Positions 42,080 through 50,787 of a stretch of DNA of 57,412 nucleotides are shown piece by piece. The translations under genes were made by a program, and so were the position numbers. Source of the DNA: Acidobacteriota bacterium (GTDB lineage Bacteria > Acidobacteriota > Terriglobia > Acidiferrales > UBA7541); assembly GCA_003224525.1 (NCBI GenBank), contig QHZB01000179.1, forward strand, positions 1 through 57,412. Reading direction: 5' to 3'. The notes beneath the pieces were generated by a model that saw only the letters and a program-made list of their open reading frames with translations, did not search any database and was not told the origin of the DNA. Within the stretch, counting starts at the first letter, position 1, and each line of letters starts with the position of its first letter.

Positions 42080-44305
42080 ATGAAAAAACCGCTCTGGATG
42101 CTCGCCGCGATCCTGTGTTTTTCCGTATCAACGCGCGGTCAGGACCTCGATGCAAAGCTGGTGGACGCGGCCAAGGCGAGCAATACCGCGGAAGTGCAGA
42201 AGTTGCTCGGGCAGGGCGCGAACGCGAACGCGAAGGATAAGGCTGGATGGACGGCGTTGCTCTGGGCAGCCTATTTCGGCCGCACCGATACCGTGCGCGC
42301 CTTGCTCGAGAAAGGTGCGGACGTGAATGCCAGGGGCGCGGACGGAATGACGGCGTTGATGAACGCAGCCTCTGCAGATTATCGGGACATCGTGCATTCC
42401 TTGCTCGAGAAAGGTGCGAATGTGAATGCCAAGGACAACGATGGATGGACGCCGTTGTTCTGGGCGGCCTTTTCGGGCCGTACCGATATCGTGCGCGCTT
42501 TGCTCGAGAAAGGTGCGAATGTGAATGCAACGGATGATAGCGGAAAGACGCCGTTGATGAGCGCGGCGGTTAGGGGCCATAGGGACACCGTGCGCACCTT
42601 ACTGGAGAAGGGTGCGGACGTGAATGCGAAGAGTAAGGCCGGACGGACGGCCTTGATGAGCGCATCGGATTTGGGGCAACTAGATACCGTGCGCGTCTTG
42701 CTGGAGCAAGGAGCGGATATCGATGCGAAGGATAGGAAAGGAGACACGGCCCTTCGGTTGGCGGAAAAGTACAAGTATTCAAGCATTGTTGCTCTGCTTC
42801 GGCGCGCCCCCCGAGTCCCCCCGAGAAAAAACGCAGGAACCACAACCGCGAGCATGCCAACTACCTCACCGGCTGTCGCTGGCCCCACTTCAACTCCGAA
42901 ACCGCAACCGGCTTCGTCGGCTTCCACGGCCAGCCAGGACCCCAGTAGGAAGCTGCTGGACGCGGCCGAGGCCGGGGATACTGCTGAAGTGCAGAGTCTC
43001 CTCAGAGAGGGTGCGAACGCGAACGCAAAGGGTGACTATGGAAACACCGCGTTGATGGGCGCAGCGGTAAGGGGCCACACGGAATCCGTGCGCGCCTTGC
43101 TGGAGAAAGGCGCCGATGTAAATGCCAAAGGTAACACCGGGAGGACCGCTTTGATGGAGGCCGCGCTAGAGGGTTATACGGATACCGTGCGCACCTTGCT
43201 GGAGAAGGGTGCGGATGTGAATGCCAAGGACAACATGGGATGGACACCGCTGTTCTGGGCGGCCTTTTCGCGCCGTACGGATACCGTGCGCGCCTTGCTG
43301 GAGAAAGGCGCGGAAGTGAATGCCAAGAATAAGTATGACGATACGCCGTTGATTCATGCAGCGTACGCGGGCGACACGGACACCGTGGCCGTGCTCCTGG
43401 AAAAGGGCGCGGATGTCAACGCCAAGGATGACATGGGAAGGACCGCGCTGATCGAAGCAGCCCGTCAGGGCCGTACGGAAACGGTGCGCGCCCTGCTGGA
43501 GGTTGGAGCGGATGTCACTACGCGGGATAAGGAGGGAGAGACGGCTCTCTCCAAGGCGGAAAAACACAACTATTCCGATGTTATTGCCTTGCTCAAGAAC
43601 CCTGCAGGAATCTTGCAGAGCAAGAAGCTGAGAAAACCATCAACGAGCACGCCTGATGCGTCTCTGGCCGTTACTCCGGCCGTAACTCCGCCCAGTTCGT
43701 CTCCTGTCGCGACCGGAGATGAAGGATTAGAAAAGGAGCCCTCGGCGCAGTCTTTCTATAGGATTGGACTCAATATGCGGCTGATCGAAGTTCTGTGGTC
43801 GCAAACGGGGGAGCTGGCCGCACGCTGCGCGGTTGGCCTTGAGCAGGACCTGAAAAAGGTGGCAGCCCCTGGCGATTTGATTGAACTCGCGGATCGAGCC
43901 GCCTTCCAGTTGAAGTTACGCCAGCGAGAACGTGATAGCTCTGTTCCCATTCTGATACGCGAGCTTCGCGTGCGTTTGGATAAACTTTGCAAGGCGCAGA
44001 CGGAGGGGCAGTTCTTTTGTACCGCTGGCGCATTCACGTATGACCTCACCCTGTTTGGCGAGGATGTGAAAGACCCGGGCCACGCCAAGGGGAGTGTCGA
44101 AGAGGGCCGGCACAAAACTCTGCTGCTCACCAGCGCCTTGGCCGCGCAATGTTCGGCGAGCGCGGGATGCAAAGAACGTGCCCTCTTGTATTTTACGGCT
44201 GCAGCCAACATCCTCAAGAAAGAGCAACTTGTCCCCGCTGACGGGTCTCTGCTCGTAACCGTTTCAGAGAATATCGGCAAAGCACTTGGCAGCAATGAGC
44301 GCTGA
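42080..44305 (+). CDS. Secreted ankyrin-repeat protein with duplicated repeat block
   Basis: The 741-aa product has a signal peptide (MKKPLWMLAAILCFSVSTRG). Two blocks of about seven ankyrin repeats follow (residues about 22-245 and 290-510), with the pattern GWTPLFWAAFSGRTDIVRALL and LEKGADVNAKD. The blocks start alike (DAAKASNTAEVQKLL and DAAEAGDTAEVQSLL) and end alike (TALRLAEKYKYSSIVALL and TALSKAEKHNYSDVIALL), so the second is a duplication of the first. A Pro/Ser/Thr linker separates them. The last 200 residues are an unrecognised domain with paired Cys. It probably acts in protein binding in the periplasm. It lies between ddl and a ddl fragment. Confidence 0.88.
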   Translation: MKKPLWMLAAILCFSVSTRGQDLDAKLVDAAKASNTAEVQKLLGQGANANAKDKAGWTALLWAAYFGRTDTVRALLEKGADVNARGADGMTALMNAASADYRDIVHSLLEKGANVNAKDNDGWTPLFWAAFSGRTDIVRALLEKGANVNATDDSGKTPLMSAAVRGHRDTVRTLLEKGADVNAKSKAGRTALMSASDLGQLDTVRVLLEQGADIDAKDRKGDTALRLAEKYKYSSIVALLRRAPRVPPRKNAGTTTASMPTTSPAVAGPTSTPKPQPASSASTASQDPSRKLLDAAEAGDTAEVQSLLREGANANAKGDYGNTALMGAAVRGHTESVRALLEKGADVNAKGNTGRTALMEAALEGYTDTVRTLLEKGADVNAKDNMGWTPLFWAAFSRRTDTVRALLEKGAEVNAKNKYDDTPLIHAAYAGDTDTVAVLLEKGADVNAKDDMGRTALIEAARQGRTETVRALLEVGADVTTRDKEGETALSKAEKHNYSDVIALLKNPAGILQSKKLRKPSTSTPDASLAVTPAVTPPSSSPVATGDEGLEKEPSAQSFYRIGLNMRLIEVLWSQTGELAARCAVGLEQDLKKVAAPGDLIELADRAAFQLKLRQRERDSSVPILIRELRVRLDKLCKAQTEGQFFCTAGAFTYDLTLFGEDVKDPGHAKGSVEEGRHKTLLLTSALAAQCSASAGCKERALLYFTAAANILKKEQLVPADGSLLVTVSENIGKALGSNER

Positions 44306-44321
44306 CTCCCAGCGAACTGCT

Positions 44322-44463
44322 TGCTGGGAAACCGGCGGCATTCCCTTCCGCGAGTTGATCGATAAATTGATCGAGCAGGCCCTTGGGCAGCAAGCCGAGA
44401 AAGCCCGTACGAAGTACCAGATCAAATTGCACCGCCGGCTCAGGCGGCGCCCTCGAAGCTTAG
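44322..44463 (+). pseudogene. Duplicated 3' end of ddl
   Basis: This segment reads WETGGIPFRELIDKLIEQAL and QQAEKARTKYQIK, matching the last 45 codons of the intact ddl (WEASGIPFRELIDKLIALAL, EQHAEKARTKYQIE) at nucleotide level too. One extra nucleotide near 44432 shifts the frame before the common end GAAGCTTAG (ddl: GATGCCTAG). No upstream ddl sequence precedes it. It marks one boundary of the segment carrying the ankyrin gene. Confidence 0.88.
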
Positions 44464-44770
44464 CTCAGGGCAAAATCAGAACTCACCATTTTGTATAGAC
44501 AACTAGCCGGCTATATAATGATTGGATAGACGTGGTGTCAAGAAATATTCCGCCACCACACTGGGGCAACGGCTCTGGTCAAGTCCCAAGAGATTTTTCT
44601 GCGGATCACGAATCTCAGAAAAATCCAAAACCGCCCGGCTGGACTCCATGCTCTCCTTTTACTCTGACGCACCGACTCTGTTAGGATTTCATAGTCGCTG
44701 GATGGCGCAGGGATGACGCCGCGGCAATGCCGAGTCTGATTCCGACGCTCGCGGGGCAGGAGACTACCGA
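44464..44770. other. Gap with promoter-like TATAAT and a hairpin
   Basis: A perfect TATAAT (44514-44519) has TTGTAT 17 nt upstream (44491-44496), in unusually AT-rich sequence, and may drive the 150-aa gene at 44771. A 10-bp perfect inverted repeat GATTTTTCTG / CAGAAAAATC (44592-44601, 44616-44625) lies between them. I see no gene in the gap. Confidence 0.45.
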
Positions 44771-45223
44771 ATGTCACTTATCGATCCACCTGCCGATAAG
44801 CCAGATAGATCCCGAGCTATGGCCTTCACCGTCGCGGCGCTTGTGCTGGTCGCGATTGTCGCGCTGTGGTTTACCTTCCGCTACTACCCAGAAAAAAGGG
44901 TGGTGGAACATTTCTTCGATGCTCTGGTAGCCGGCGACACCGCTACGGCCTATCAACTCTGGAAGCCTGGCCCGAGCTACACGATGAAGGATTTTCTCGC
45001 CGACTGGGGCCCCCAGGGTTACTACGGTTCGGTGAAGAGCTACAAGATTATCCACGCCAAAGCACCGGGGGGCTCGAATGCCATTTCTGTTTCGGTGGAG
45101 ATAAGCCCTTACTCGCCAATGCCGGACATTTCCGACGTGGAAAAGAGCCGCAAGACCAGGGTCGTCGAAATTTGGGTCTTGGCCGCGGACAAATCGTTCA
45201 GCTTCCCGGTTCCCGGGTCCTAG
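44771..45223 (+). CDS. Hypothetical membrane-anchored protein, 150 aa
   Basis: No family is recognised. After a short cytoplasmic head (SLIDPPADKPDRSRA) comes one membrane helix (AFTVAALVLVAIVALWFTF, residues 18-36). A soluble domain of about 110 residues follows, with FFDALVAGDTATAYQLW and YKIIHAKAPGGSN, reminiscent of NTF2-like or DUF4864-type extracytoplasmic folds. It converges with the kinase gene at 45250. Confidence 0.6.
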   Translation: MSLIDPPADKPDRSRAMAFTVAALVLVAIVALWFTFRYYPEKRVVEHFFDALVAGDTATAYQLWKPGPSYTMKDFLADWGPQGYYGSVKSYKIIHAKAPGGSNAISVSVEISPYSPMPDISDVEKSRKTRVVEIWVLAADKSFSFPVPGS

Positions 45224-45249
45224 TCGCTTCTGTTAAAAATACGCCCCGG

Positions 45250-46314
45250 CTACCGGCGAATGTCGTCGAGCGCGTGAAGGAGTTCTTGCGGGCTGACGCT
45301 GGCGGTGCCGAGTTTGCCCACGACGACGCCGGCCGCAGTGTTGGCGAGCATGGCAGCGTCGGCGAGCGGTGCCCCAGCAGCGACGGCAACAGCCAGCACG
45401 CTGAGAACGGTGTCGCCTGCTCCGGTGACGTCGAAGACTTGCCGGCCGGTTGCCCCGCGTTCGATACCCGGCTGGCCCACACGCGCGTAAGTCACTTCAA
45501 AACTCGTCGCCGGAACGTGCAGATGGCGCGACGAGGACTCTTCAAGTAAGCTCATGCCCTTCTCCCCTCGCGTGATCACCACAGCGCTGCAGCCAAAATG
45601 CGCGAGCAGCGCGCGGCACGCTTCCTCGAAGGATTTATCCGCAGCAAGATCCCGCGTGACGTAGAATCCCGCTTCTTTGGCGTTGCACACAATCACGCGT
45701 GCGCCGCGATACGCGTATAGCCTCGATGTCTTCGGCTTCACGAAAACAGGAATGTGCAATTGATGTGCGGCGCTCAGAACACGATCGGCGAAATCGTCGG
45801 TGATCAGGCCTTTGTCGTAGTCGGAAAGCACCAGCGCGTCAAGTTTCTTGAGCGCGCTAAAAATCAGCCGCAAAAGTCTTTCCTGGGTTTCGGAGCGGAG
45901 CAGCTCGCGGCGCTCGCGATCGACGCGAACCACCTGCTGGTGCCGCGCGATGATCCGCGTTTTCACCGTGGTGAGGCGTTTCGAATCGGCGATGATGCCT
46001 TTGTCCGCAATGCTCGCAGCGCGAAGGCATTTTTGCAAGGCGCGCCCGGGCTCGTCATTTCCGATAACCCCGAAGACTTCCACGCGCGCGCCAAGCGCAG
46101 CGATGTTTACGGCGACGTTGCCCGCGCCGCCTAGGCATTCGCCCTGCTCGACGAAATCGACCACGGGAACGGCCGCTTCCGGCGACAGCCGCGAGGCCGT
46201 GCCCCAAAGGTAACGGTCCAGCATCAGGTCGCCGAGCACGCCGATGCGCTTGCCGCGCAGGCGCGGGATCAATCGTTTCAACCGGGGAACGGCATCGGCA
46301 ATGTTGGTGGCCAT
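45250..46314 (-). CDS. rfaE1: Heptose-7-phosphate kinase (RfaE1 domain)
   Basis: The PfkB-family kinase phosphorylates D-glycero-beta-D-manno-heptose-7-phosphate on the way to ADP-heptose for lipopolysaccharide. The 354-aa protein has GDLMLDRYLWGTASRLSPEA, GGAGNVAVNIAALG, the VLSDYDKGLIT motif, and DVTGAGDTVLS with the catalytic Asp. It lacks the nucleotidyltransferase half found in HldE, so that domain must be encoded elsewhere. A Trm112-like gene lies 33 nt upstream on the same strand. Confidence 0.92.
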   Translation of the reverse strand: MATNIADAVPRLKRLIPRLRGKRIGVLGDLMLDRYLWGTASRLSPEAAVPVVDFVEQGECLGGAGNVAVNIAALGARVEVFGVIGNDEPGRALQKCLRAASIADKGIIADSKRLTTVKTRIIARHQQVVRVDRERRELLRSETQERLLRLIFSALKKLDALVLSDYDKGLITDDFADRVLSAAHQLHIPVFVKPKTSRLYAYRGARVIVCNAKEAGFYVTRDLAADKSFEEACRALLAHFGCSAVVITRGEKGMSLLEESSSRHLHVPATSFEVTYARVGQPGIERGATGRQVFDVTGAGDTVLSVLAVAVAAGAPLADAAMLANTAAGVVVGKLGTASVSPQELLHALDDIRR

Positions 46315-46347
46315 GCGGGCTCTTTGATTTTTCTGTTCCTCGATCGG

Positions 46348-46521
46348 CTAGTCCTCGACGATTTTCGCTTCTTCCGGCATCATGACGGGAATTTCATCGC
46401 GCACCGGATAAACCCGGCGGCAGGAGCCGCACTTTAATCCCGTGCCGTCGCTCAGAAGTTCCACCCGCGTCTTGCAAACAGGACAAACCAGAATGTCGAG
46501 AGCATATTTCGGCAATTCCAT
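46348..46521 (-). CDS. Trm112-family zinc-ribbon protein
   Basis: The 57-aa protein reads MELPKYALDILVCPVCKTRV, then LKCGSCRRVYPVRDEIPVMM, with two C-x2-C pairs. This is the Trm112/YcaR type that in many Gram-negatives lies near lipopolysaccharide genes and can be a scaffold for methyltransferases. A longer frame upstream to 46671 has no family sequence. It is followed by the heptose kinase and probably shares its transcript. Confidence 0.88.
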   Translation of the reverse strand: MELPKYALDILVCPVCKTRVELLSDGTGLKCGSCRRVYPVRDEIPVMMPEEAKIVED

Positions 46522-46826
46522 TGGGTTCTCCGTCCGGGATTCGAGCATTCGTTTACATGAATTGGCACTGTACCAAACGCTGTCGCGCGGGAGCAACTGC
46601 GCGCGATCGCACTCTTCGAAGGCCCGATGCAAATACCGCGCCGGTGACTCCCAGGACTCGCTGGCGCGCAATCGCCTTGACCCCCCACAAGACCGCGCGT
46701 AGCGTCTTCTTTATCGCCTGCGGAAGACCGGAGTCACCCATGAACTTTCTCCTCAAACTTGACGTGCCGGACAAACTGTTCCGCGCGCGCAAAAAATTCA
46801 CCGCGGGAACGGCGCGCTACCGCAAC
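46522..46826. other. Gap between divergent Trm112 and secreted-protein genes
   Basis: I see no well-supported gene. An in-frame ATG at 46740 could begin the downstream protein 29 residues earlier (NFLLKLDVPDKLFRARKKF), which would place a basic stretch before its signal peptide. Promoters for both genes probably lie here. Confidence 0.4.
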
Positions 46827-47468
46827 ATGAAGCGCAATCTGAAGATGCTTTGCGGCTTGCTTGCGATGACTTGGCCGCTGGCCGCAGCTTTCGCGCAATC
46901 TTCTTCTTCCTCGCAGCAGTCTTCATCTTCATCGCAATCATCGTCGACGCAAGCTCAATCGCCATCCCAGGCTCAGCCCACAAACCCCGACCAGCCGCGG
47001 CAAAAAGAAGATTCGCCCGCGGAAGCGGCGCGCAAAGCCAAAGCAAAAAAGCCAGTTGCGGCGAAAGGCAAGGTGTATACCGAAGAGGATTTGTCGGGAC
47101 TGAAAGGCCCCGGCGTTTCCGTGGTTGGCGATGCGCCGAAGAAGGGCGCGCGGCGCGCGCGGCCAACTGGTCCGGATGGAGACGGGGGAGAGAACAGCGA
47201 AGAGTACTGGCGCGGGCGCGCGCAGGAGGTTCTGGGCCAAATCACCGCCGTGGACGAGGCGATGGCGAGAATGAAGGACGACATCAAGAAGTACGGCAGC
47301 GGCGGTTTTGACGTGACCACCGGGATGAAAGACAACATCGCGTACATCAATGACAGGAATGGCCAGTTGAAAGATTTGGAGAAACGCAAAGCGGATCTGC
47401 AAAAACAGCTGGACGAGCTTCAAGACGAGGGTCGCAAAGCGGGAGCGCCGGCTTCCTGGTTCCGTTGA
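46827..47468 (+). CDS. Exported Ser-rich, coiled-coil protein
   Basis: From ATG 46827 the product has 213 aa with a signal peptide (MKRNLKMLCGLLAMTWPLAA, cleavage near AFAQ). It is followed by a Ser/Gln repeat (SSSSSQQSSSSSQSSS), a Pro/Lys linker, and a C-terminal coiled-coil (AYINDRNGQLKDLEKRKADL, QKQLDELQDEG). No enzyme motif is visible. It may be a periplasmic structural or scaffold protein; the role is unknown. An earlier ATG (46740) is possible. Confidence 0.65.
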   Translation: MKRNLKMLCGLLAMTWPLAAAFAQSSSSSQQSSSSSQSSSTQAQSPSQAQPTNPDQPRQKEDSPAEAARKAKAKKPVAAKGKVYTEEDLSGLKGPGVSVVGDAPKKGARRARPTGPDGDGGENSEEYWRGRAQEVLGQITAVDEAMARMKDDIKKYGSGGFDVTTGMKDNIAYINDRNGQLKDLEKRKADLQKQLDELQDEGRKAGAPASWFR

Positions 47469-47667
47469 GCGCGAGCTGCGCGAGCCGATCGCGCGGAGAT
47501 GCGGCGAAACGCAAAATTTCGGTCTTACGAACATATTAAATTAAACTTTTGTGCAAGAAAAGAGACCGATACCAAAACTGCCCCTCGGACCAGTAGTTTT
47601 TGGAACGGCAAACGCAGTAAGCTGACAGCGATCGCTGGTTTGAATCCCTGACCGTGGGAGAGCACCC

Positions 47668-48276
47668 GTGTATTGCGACCGCTGTGGACTGAACTTCCTG
47701 CCCAAACAGTCCGTGTGCACTCGATGCAAAAGAGTGCCGACGCGGTACTGGTTCCAATTCATGAGTTTGGTGACCATTTTTGTGGCCGTGCTGTGCAACA
47801 CGGTTCTGGGCTTGTTCTTGTTGCCGCGGCTGGCGATGTCGAGCCACGGGCGAGTTTTGTTTCGGGGATGGTACTGGTTTAACCAGCGGGCGGCCATGTA
47901 TGGCTGGGTACCCCTGGCCATAGGGTTGCTGGTCTGGGACTATTTCGTGTGGAAAGAAGCCCGGCCGAAGGTCAAGGGCTGGTTCACGCGCAAGCTGCTG
48001 ACGTTCTCGCTGGCGGCTGGCGTAGCGCCGCTGCTGCCCTGGTGGATTCCGGCGGGCCAGCCTCCCGGGGAATTCCTTTCGATGATCGGCAGGCACCCAG
48101 GCGTTCCTGTCATGCTGGCATGGGGCGTCGTGCTGTTCGTTACCGTTCTTCTCTGCATTGATCCCGAATCGCGCGACCATCTGCTTGGCCACGGGAGAAC
48201 GTTGAGTCTTGTCAGCACGGGGATGCTGTTGCTGGTGCTGACGATGACGGTGGTCGGCTGGTCGCTGACGTACTGA
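47668..48276 (+). CDS. Zinc-ribbon polytopic membrane protein
   Basis: The start is GTG 47668, giving 202 aa. The head YCDRCGLNFLPKQSVCTRCK has two C-x2-C pairs like a zinc ribbon. Four or five hydrophobic helices follow (SLVTIFVAVLCNTVLGLFLL, VPLAIGLLVWDYFVW, MLAWGVVLFVTVLLCI, GMLLLVLTMTVVGWSL). No family is recognised. The architecture resembles the zinc-ribbon RDD protein at 11678, but there is no RDD motif. Confidence 0.65.
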   Translation: MYCDRCGLNFLPKQSVCTRCKRVPTRYWFQFMSLVTIFVAVLCNTVLGLFLLPRLAMSSHGRVLFRGWYWFNQRAAMYGWVPLAIGLLVWDYFVWKEARPKVKGWFTRKLLTFSLAAGVAPLLPWWIPAGQPPGEFLSMIGRHPGVPVMLAWGVVLFVTVLLCIDPESRDHLLGHGRTLSLVSTGMLLLVLTMTVVGWSLTY

Positions 48277-48409
48277 AATGACGGTTGCCGCCGCGCTCCC
48301 CTCCAATCATCAGGGAAGCTACCTTCGTTCCCTGCTCGCTTCCCGCCCCGACGCGGTCGCGGTAACCGCCAGCCGTCTTGGCTCATGTAGGGCCGGCCAA
48401 CGGCCCCAC

Positions 48410-48850
48410 TTAAGATAGCGATGGTGAGAAGTCTGTCAGGACGAGAAACGTGGAGTCAACCTTCTCAACGATCTTCCCATTGGCTTCGGACTTATCCCGG
48501 ACACTGCGCCATTCGGGATCATCGCCGAAGGCCTTCCAGTTGGCGGTGGCGGCTTCCCGGCTCGGGTGCGCGAGGATGTAGACAAGAGTCTTGCCTTTGA
48601 GGGGTTCTTCGGTCGGCGTCCAGTACGCCACGTTTTTCATTCCGTGCTTCTCAAAGAGCTTCGTGGTGTGCTCGCGAAAGCGCCGGAGCAGATCGTCCAG
48701 CTTGCCTTCGTAAGTGTGATAGACACGGAGTTCGTAAACAGGCGTTGCGGATTGTCCGGAGCCCGCCTTCTCTTGATCCGAGGTCAGCCAGGCCGCTGTT
48801 GGGAACAACGCTACTGCGGGAAGCGATTGAAGCAATGTGCGTCTTTTCAT
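48410..48850 (-). CDS. NIPSNAP-family protein with twin-Arg-like signal
   Basis: The 146-aa protein begins MKRRTLLQSLPAVALFPTAA, a signal with paired Arg that could use Tat or Sec. The mature part fits the NIPSNAP/dimeric alpha-beta barrel family: PVYELRVYHTYEGKLDDLL, RFREHTTKLFEKHGMKNV and KTLVYILAHPSREAATANW. The function of the family is unclear. It lies alone, convergent with the membrane protein at 47668. Confidence 0.85.
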   Translation of the reverse strand: MKRRTLLQSLPAVALFPTAAWLTSDQEKAGSGQSATPVYELRVYHTYEGKLDDLLRRFREHTTKLFEKHGMKNVAYWTPTEEPLKGKTLVYILAHPSREAATANWKAFGDDPEWRSVRDKSEANGKIVEKVDSTFLVLTDFSPSLS

Positions 48851-49351
48851 GGCAGCGATTCTAGCAGAGCTTTTGAATGATGGGCAGGAAAGCGGTAGGA
48901 CGACACGGATTCGATTTAAGCGACGCGAGGGGATGACGGCGAGAGAGAAAGAGCGTAAAGAATGTGTTGCCCGGCCTGCTTTGAACAGGAAGCCCGCGAT
49001 GACACCCTCGGAGGCCTTCCAACGATGGCATCGCGGGCCTATTGCTAACTTCCAGTTTTCAAGAAGAACCTAATAACATCTAGCCAGATGCCGTCTGTTC
49101 AAAATTGGACATGTTTCAAACCAGAAGCCCGAAAGCAAAGCGACCTAGGAAGAGGTGCGGAAAAGTCTAAAGCAGAGGTGCAAAGAAATAATCGCGAACA
49201 GAAAAAGGGGCGGCGGCCATCGCATTCGAAAGGGAGAGAGGGTATAAGAAGAAGGCGCAGAGGAAGCGGGGCTCCCACGCGCCCCGACTGGGTCGGGGCA
49301 GACGCCCCGGCGCATGGAGCGCCCGGCCCCGAAGCGCAATAGGAGGTAGCT
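48851..49351. other. 500-nt gene-free region with two hairpins
   Basis: No gene is visible. GCCCGCGATG (48992-49001) and CATCGCGGGC (49029-49038) form a 10-bp hairpin with a 27-nt loop. GCCCCGAC (49281-49288) and GTCGGGGC (49292-49299) form an 8-bp hairpin with a 3-nt loop, about 50 nt before the 67-aa gene. The latter might lie in its 5' leader. The purine-rich stretch 49100-49260 shows no further pattern. Confidence 0.45.
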
Positions 49352-49555
49352 ATGCGTGCCGATCAAGTGGAAGTTTCCTGGGACGCAGGCAAGGCCAAGT
49401 GGCTGGTTCGCATTGTGAATGGCGAAGAGGTGATTCGCCGCTATTGCAATTTGCCGAAGGATGCGGACGAACGAGCGCTTGGCGCAGCGGCGCAGAAGAC
49501 CGTGCAGGACGAGGGCTATGAAGCCGATCTTGCACTGGTAAGCGTGCGCAGGTAG
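49352..49555 (+). CDS. Small conserved hypothetical protein, 67 aa
   Basis: The gene has an excellent ribosome site (AGGAGGTAGCT before ATG). The product reads VEVSWDAGKAKWLVRIVNGE, EVIRRYCNLPKDADE, AAQKTVQDEGYEADLALVSV. It is soluble, has no Cys motif and matches no family I can name, though its layout (strands then a helix) looks like a small folded domain. It stands alone with a GC-rich hairpin in front. The strong start signal argues that it is real. Confidence 0.65.
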   Translation: MRADQVEVSWDAGKAKWLVRIVNGEEVIRRYCNLPKDADERALGAAAQKTVQDEGYEADLALVSVRR

Positions 49556-49812
49556 CCCGGCGCGGCTGTCACAATCCTTGGTGTGATTTGATTTTGACGG
49601 CGCGAGGCGAGGGCGGAACTCGAAAATAGAAAAGCGAAATTAGATAAACGAGAAGGCGCAAGGGAGCAAAACTCCTGCACTGGGATTGTCTCTTTCGGAC
49701 CTCAAGAAAACAACTCTGGGTTACCTGTCCCATCGGTCAGGATACTTCGAGGAGACAGACTCGCACGGGACGCTTGCGAGCGACGAGGGGCCGCGCCGAA
49801 AATGGAAGTATT

Positions 49813-50787
49813 ATGAGAAACACCAGAATGCCTTTCCTTTTCGCGTTCTTGCTGATGTGTGCGTTCTCCGGGCCATCGTACGGGCAGCAACGAGTTTTCA
49901 ATTGGCAGCCCGGCAACGACGAGAGTGTGAGGCTGGACCCCGCGAACTACCATGCGGGGCTGACGTATCACCCTGCCGGGGACGGCGGCAACATTCAGGT
50001 GGATATCAAATCGCAGCAGCCGGTCACGATCTTCCTGGCGCGCGCCGGAGAATGGAACGCCGCGCTGCAGCATCCTGAGAACTTGGGCAACTTAGAGCAG
50101 TTGTGCACGCGAGAGCACGTGGTAGATACAAGATATTCCTGTTTCGTCCCGCCGGAAGCGATGACGCTCATCATCCATGACGAACGATATAGTCCTGATA
50201 GTGCTGATCGCGCGGTGTTCGCCGGGCTCGGCGCCGTTCTGGACCAGAATAACCAGGCCGAGCGTGCCGTGAGCGAGGGCATCGCGGCGGTGTTGGCGAT
50301 CCACCAGAGTTCGGCCCCGCGCCATTTCAACGCTCCGAATGATGTGCATACCCATTACTTCCGCTGGCTCTGCGTGGAAAACTGCGTCCAGCCGGAGTAT
50401 AAGTGGATTGAGCAGATTAAAGAGAAGTATCAGTTGACGTCGTTCCTGAAAGTGTATGGCGGGTTCACGCCGGACCATGACGGCGCGCAGGTCAGCATAA
50501 AAATCAAATCGCCCGTGCCGATGGTGGTGGCCATGCTGCCGTCGGATATCGCCAACCAGTTGCATGCGAAGCCGGAAATGTTCGAGCCCGCGCTGGAGAA
50601 GAACCCCTGCCAGCAGCGCGGCGTCCAGTCTCTGGAGTTCCAATGCACCTTCAATGCCGGCGATGGCCCTCAGTCGCTGATCGTGGTGCCGGAATCCACC
50701 GAACGCGTGCCCCACAAAAAGGCCGAAATCGAGATGCAGGCGGTGAAGTGCGTCGAAAACTGCGCCATGCTCGAAACCAAACGCTAG
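49813..50787 (+). CDS. Secreted hypothetical protein, 324 aa
   Basis: ATG 49813 begins a signal peptide (RMPFLFAFLLMCAFSGPSYG) followed by QQRVFNWQPGNDESV. The mature chain alternates strands and has six or more Cys in the second half (LCVENCVQPEYKW, PCQQRGVQSLEFQC, VKCVENCAMLE), suggesting periplasmic disulfides. The segments NLEQLCTREHVVDTRYSCFV and RYSPDSADRAVFAGL match no family I know. It may bind a ligand or cover the surface; the role is unknown. Confidence 0.65.
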   Translation: MRNTRMPFLFAFLLMCAFSGPSYGQQRVFNWQPGNDESVRLDPANYHAGLTYHPAGDGGNIQVDIKSQQPVTIFLARAGEWNAALQHPENLGNLEQLCTREHVVDTRYSCFVPPEAMTLIIHDERYSPDSADRAVFAGLGAVLDQNNQAERAVSEGIAAVLAIHQSSAPRHFNAPNDVHTHYFRWLCVENCVQPEYKWIEQIKEKYQLTSFLKVYGGFTPDHDGAQVSIKIKSPVPMVVAMLPSDIANQLHAKPEMFEPALEKNPCQQRGVQSLEFQCTFNAGDGPQSLIVVPESTERVPHKKAEIEMQAVKCVENCAMLETKR

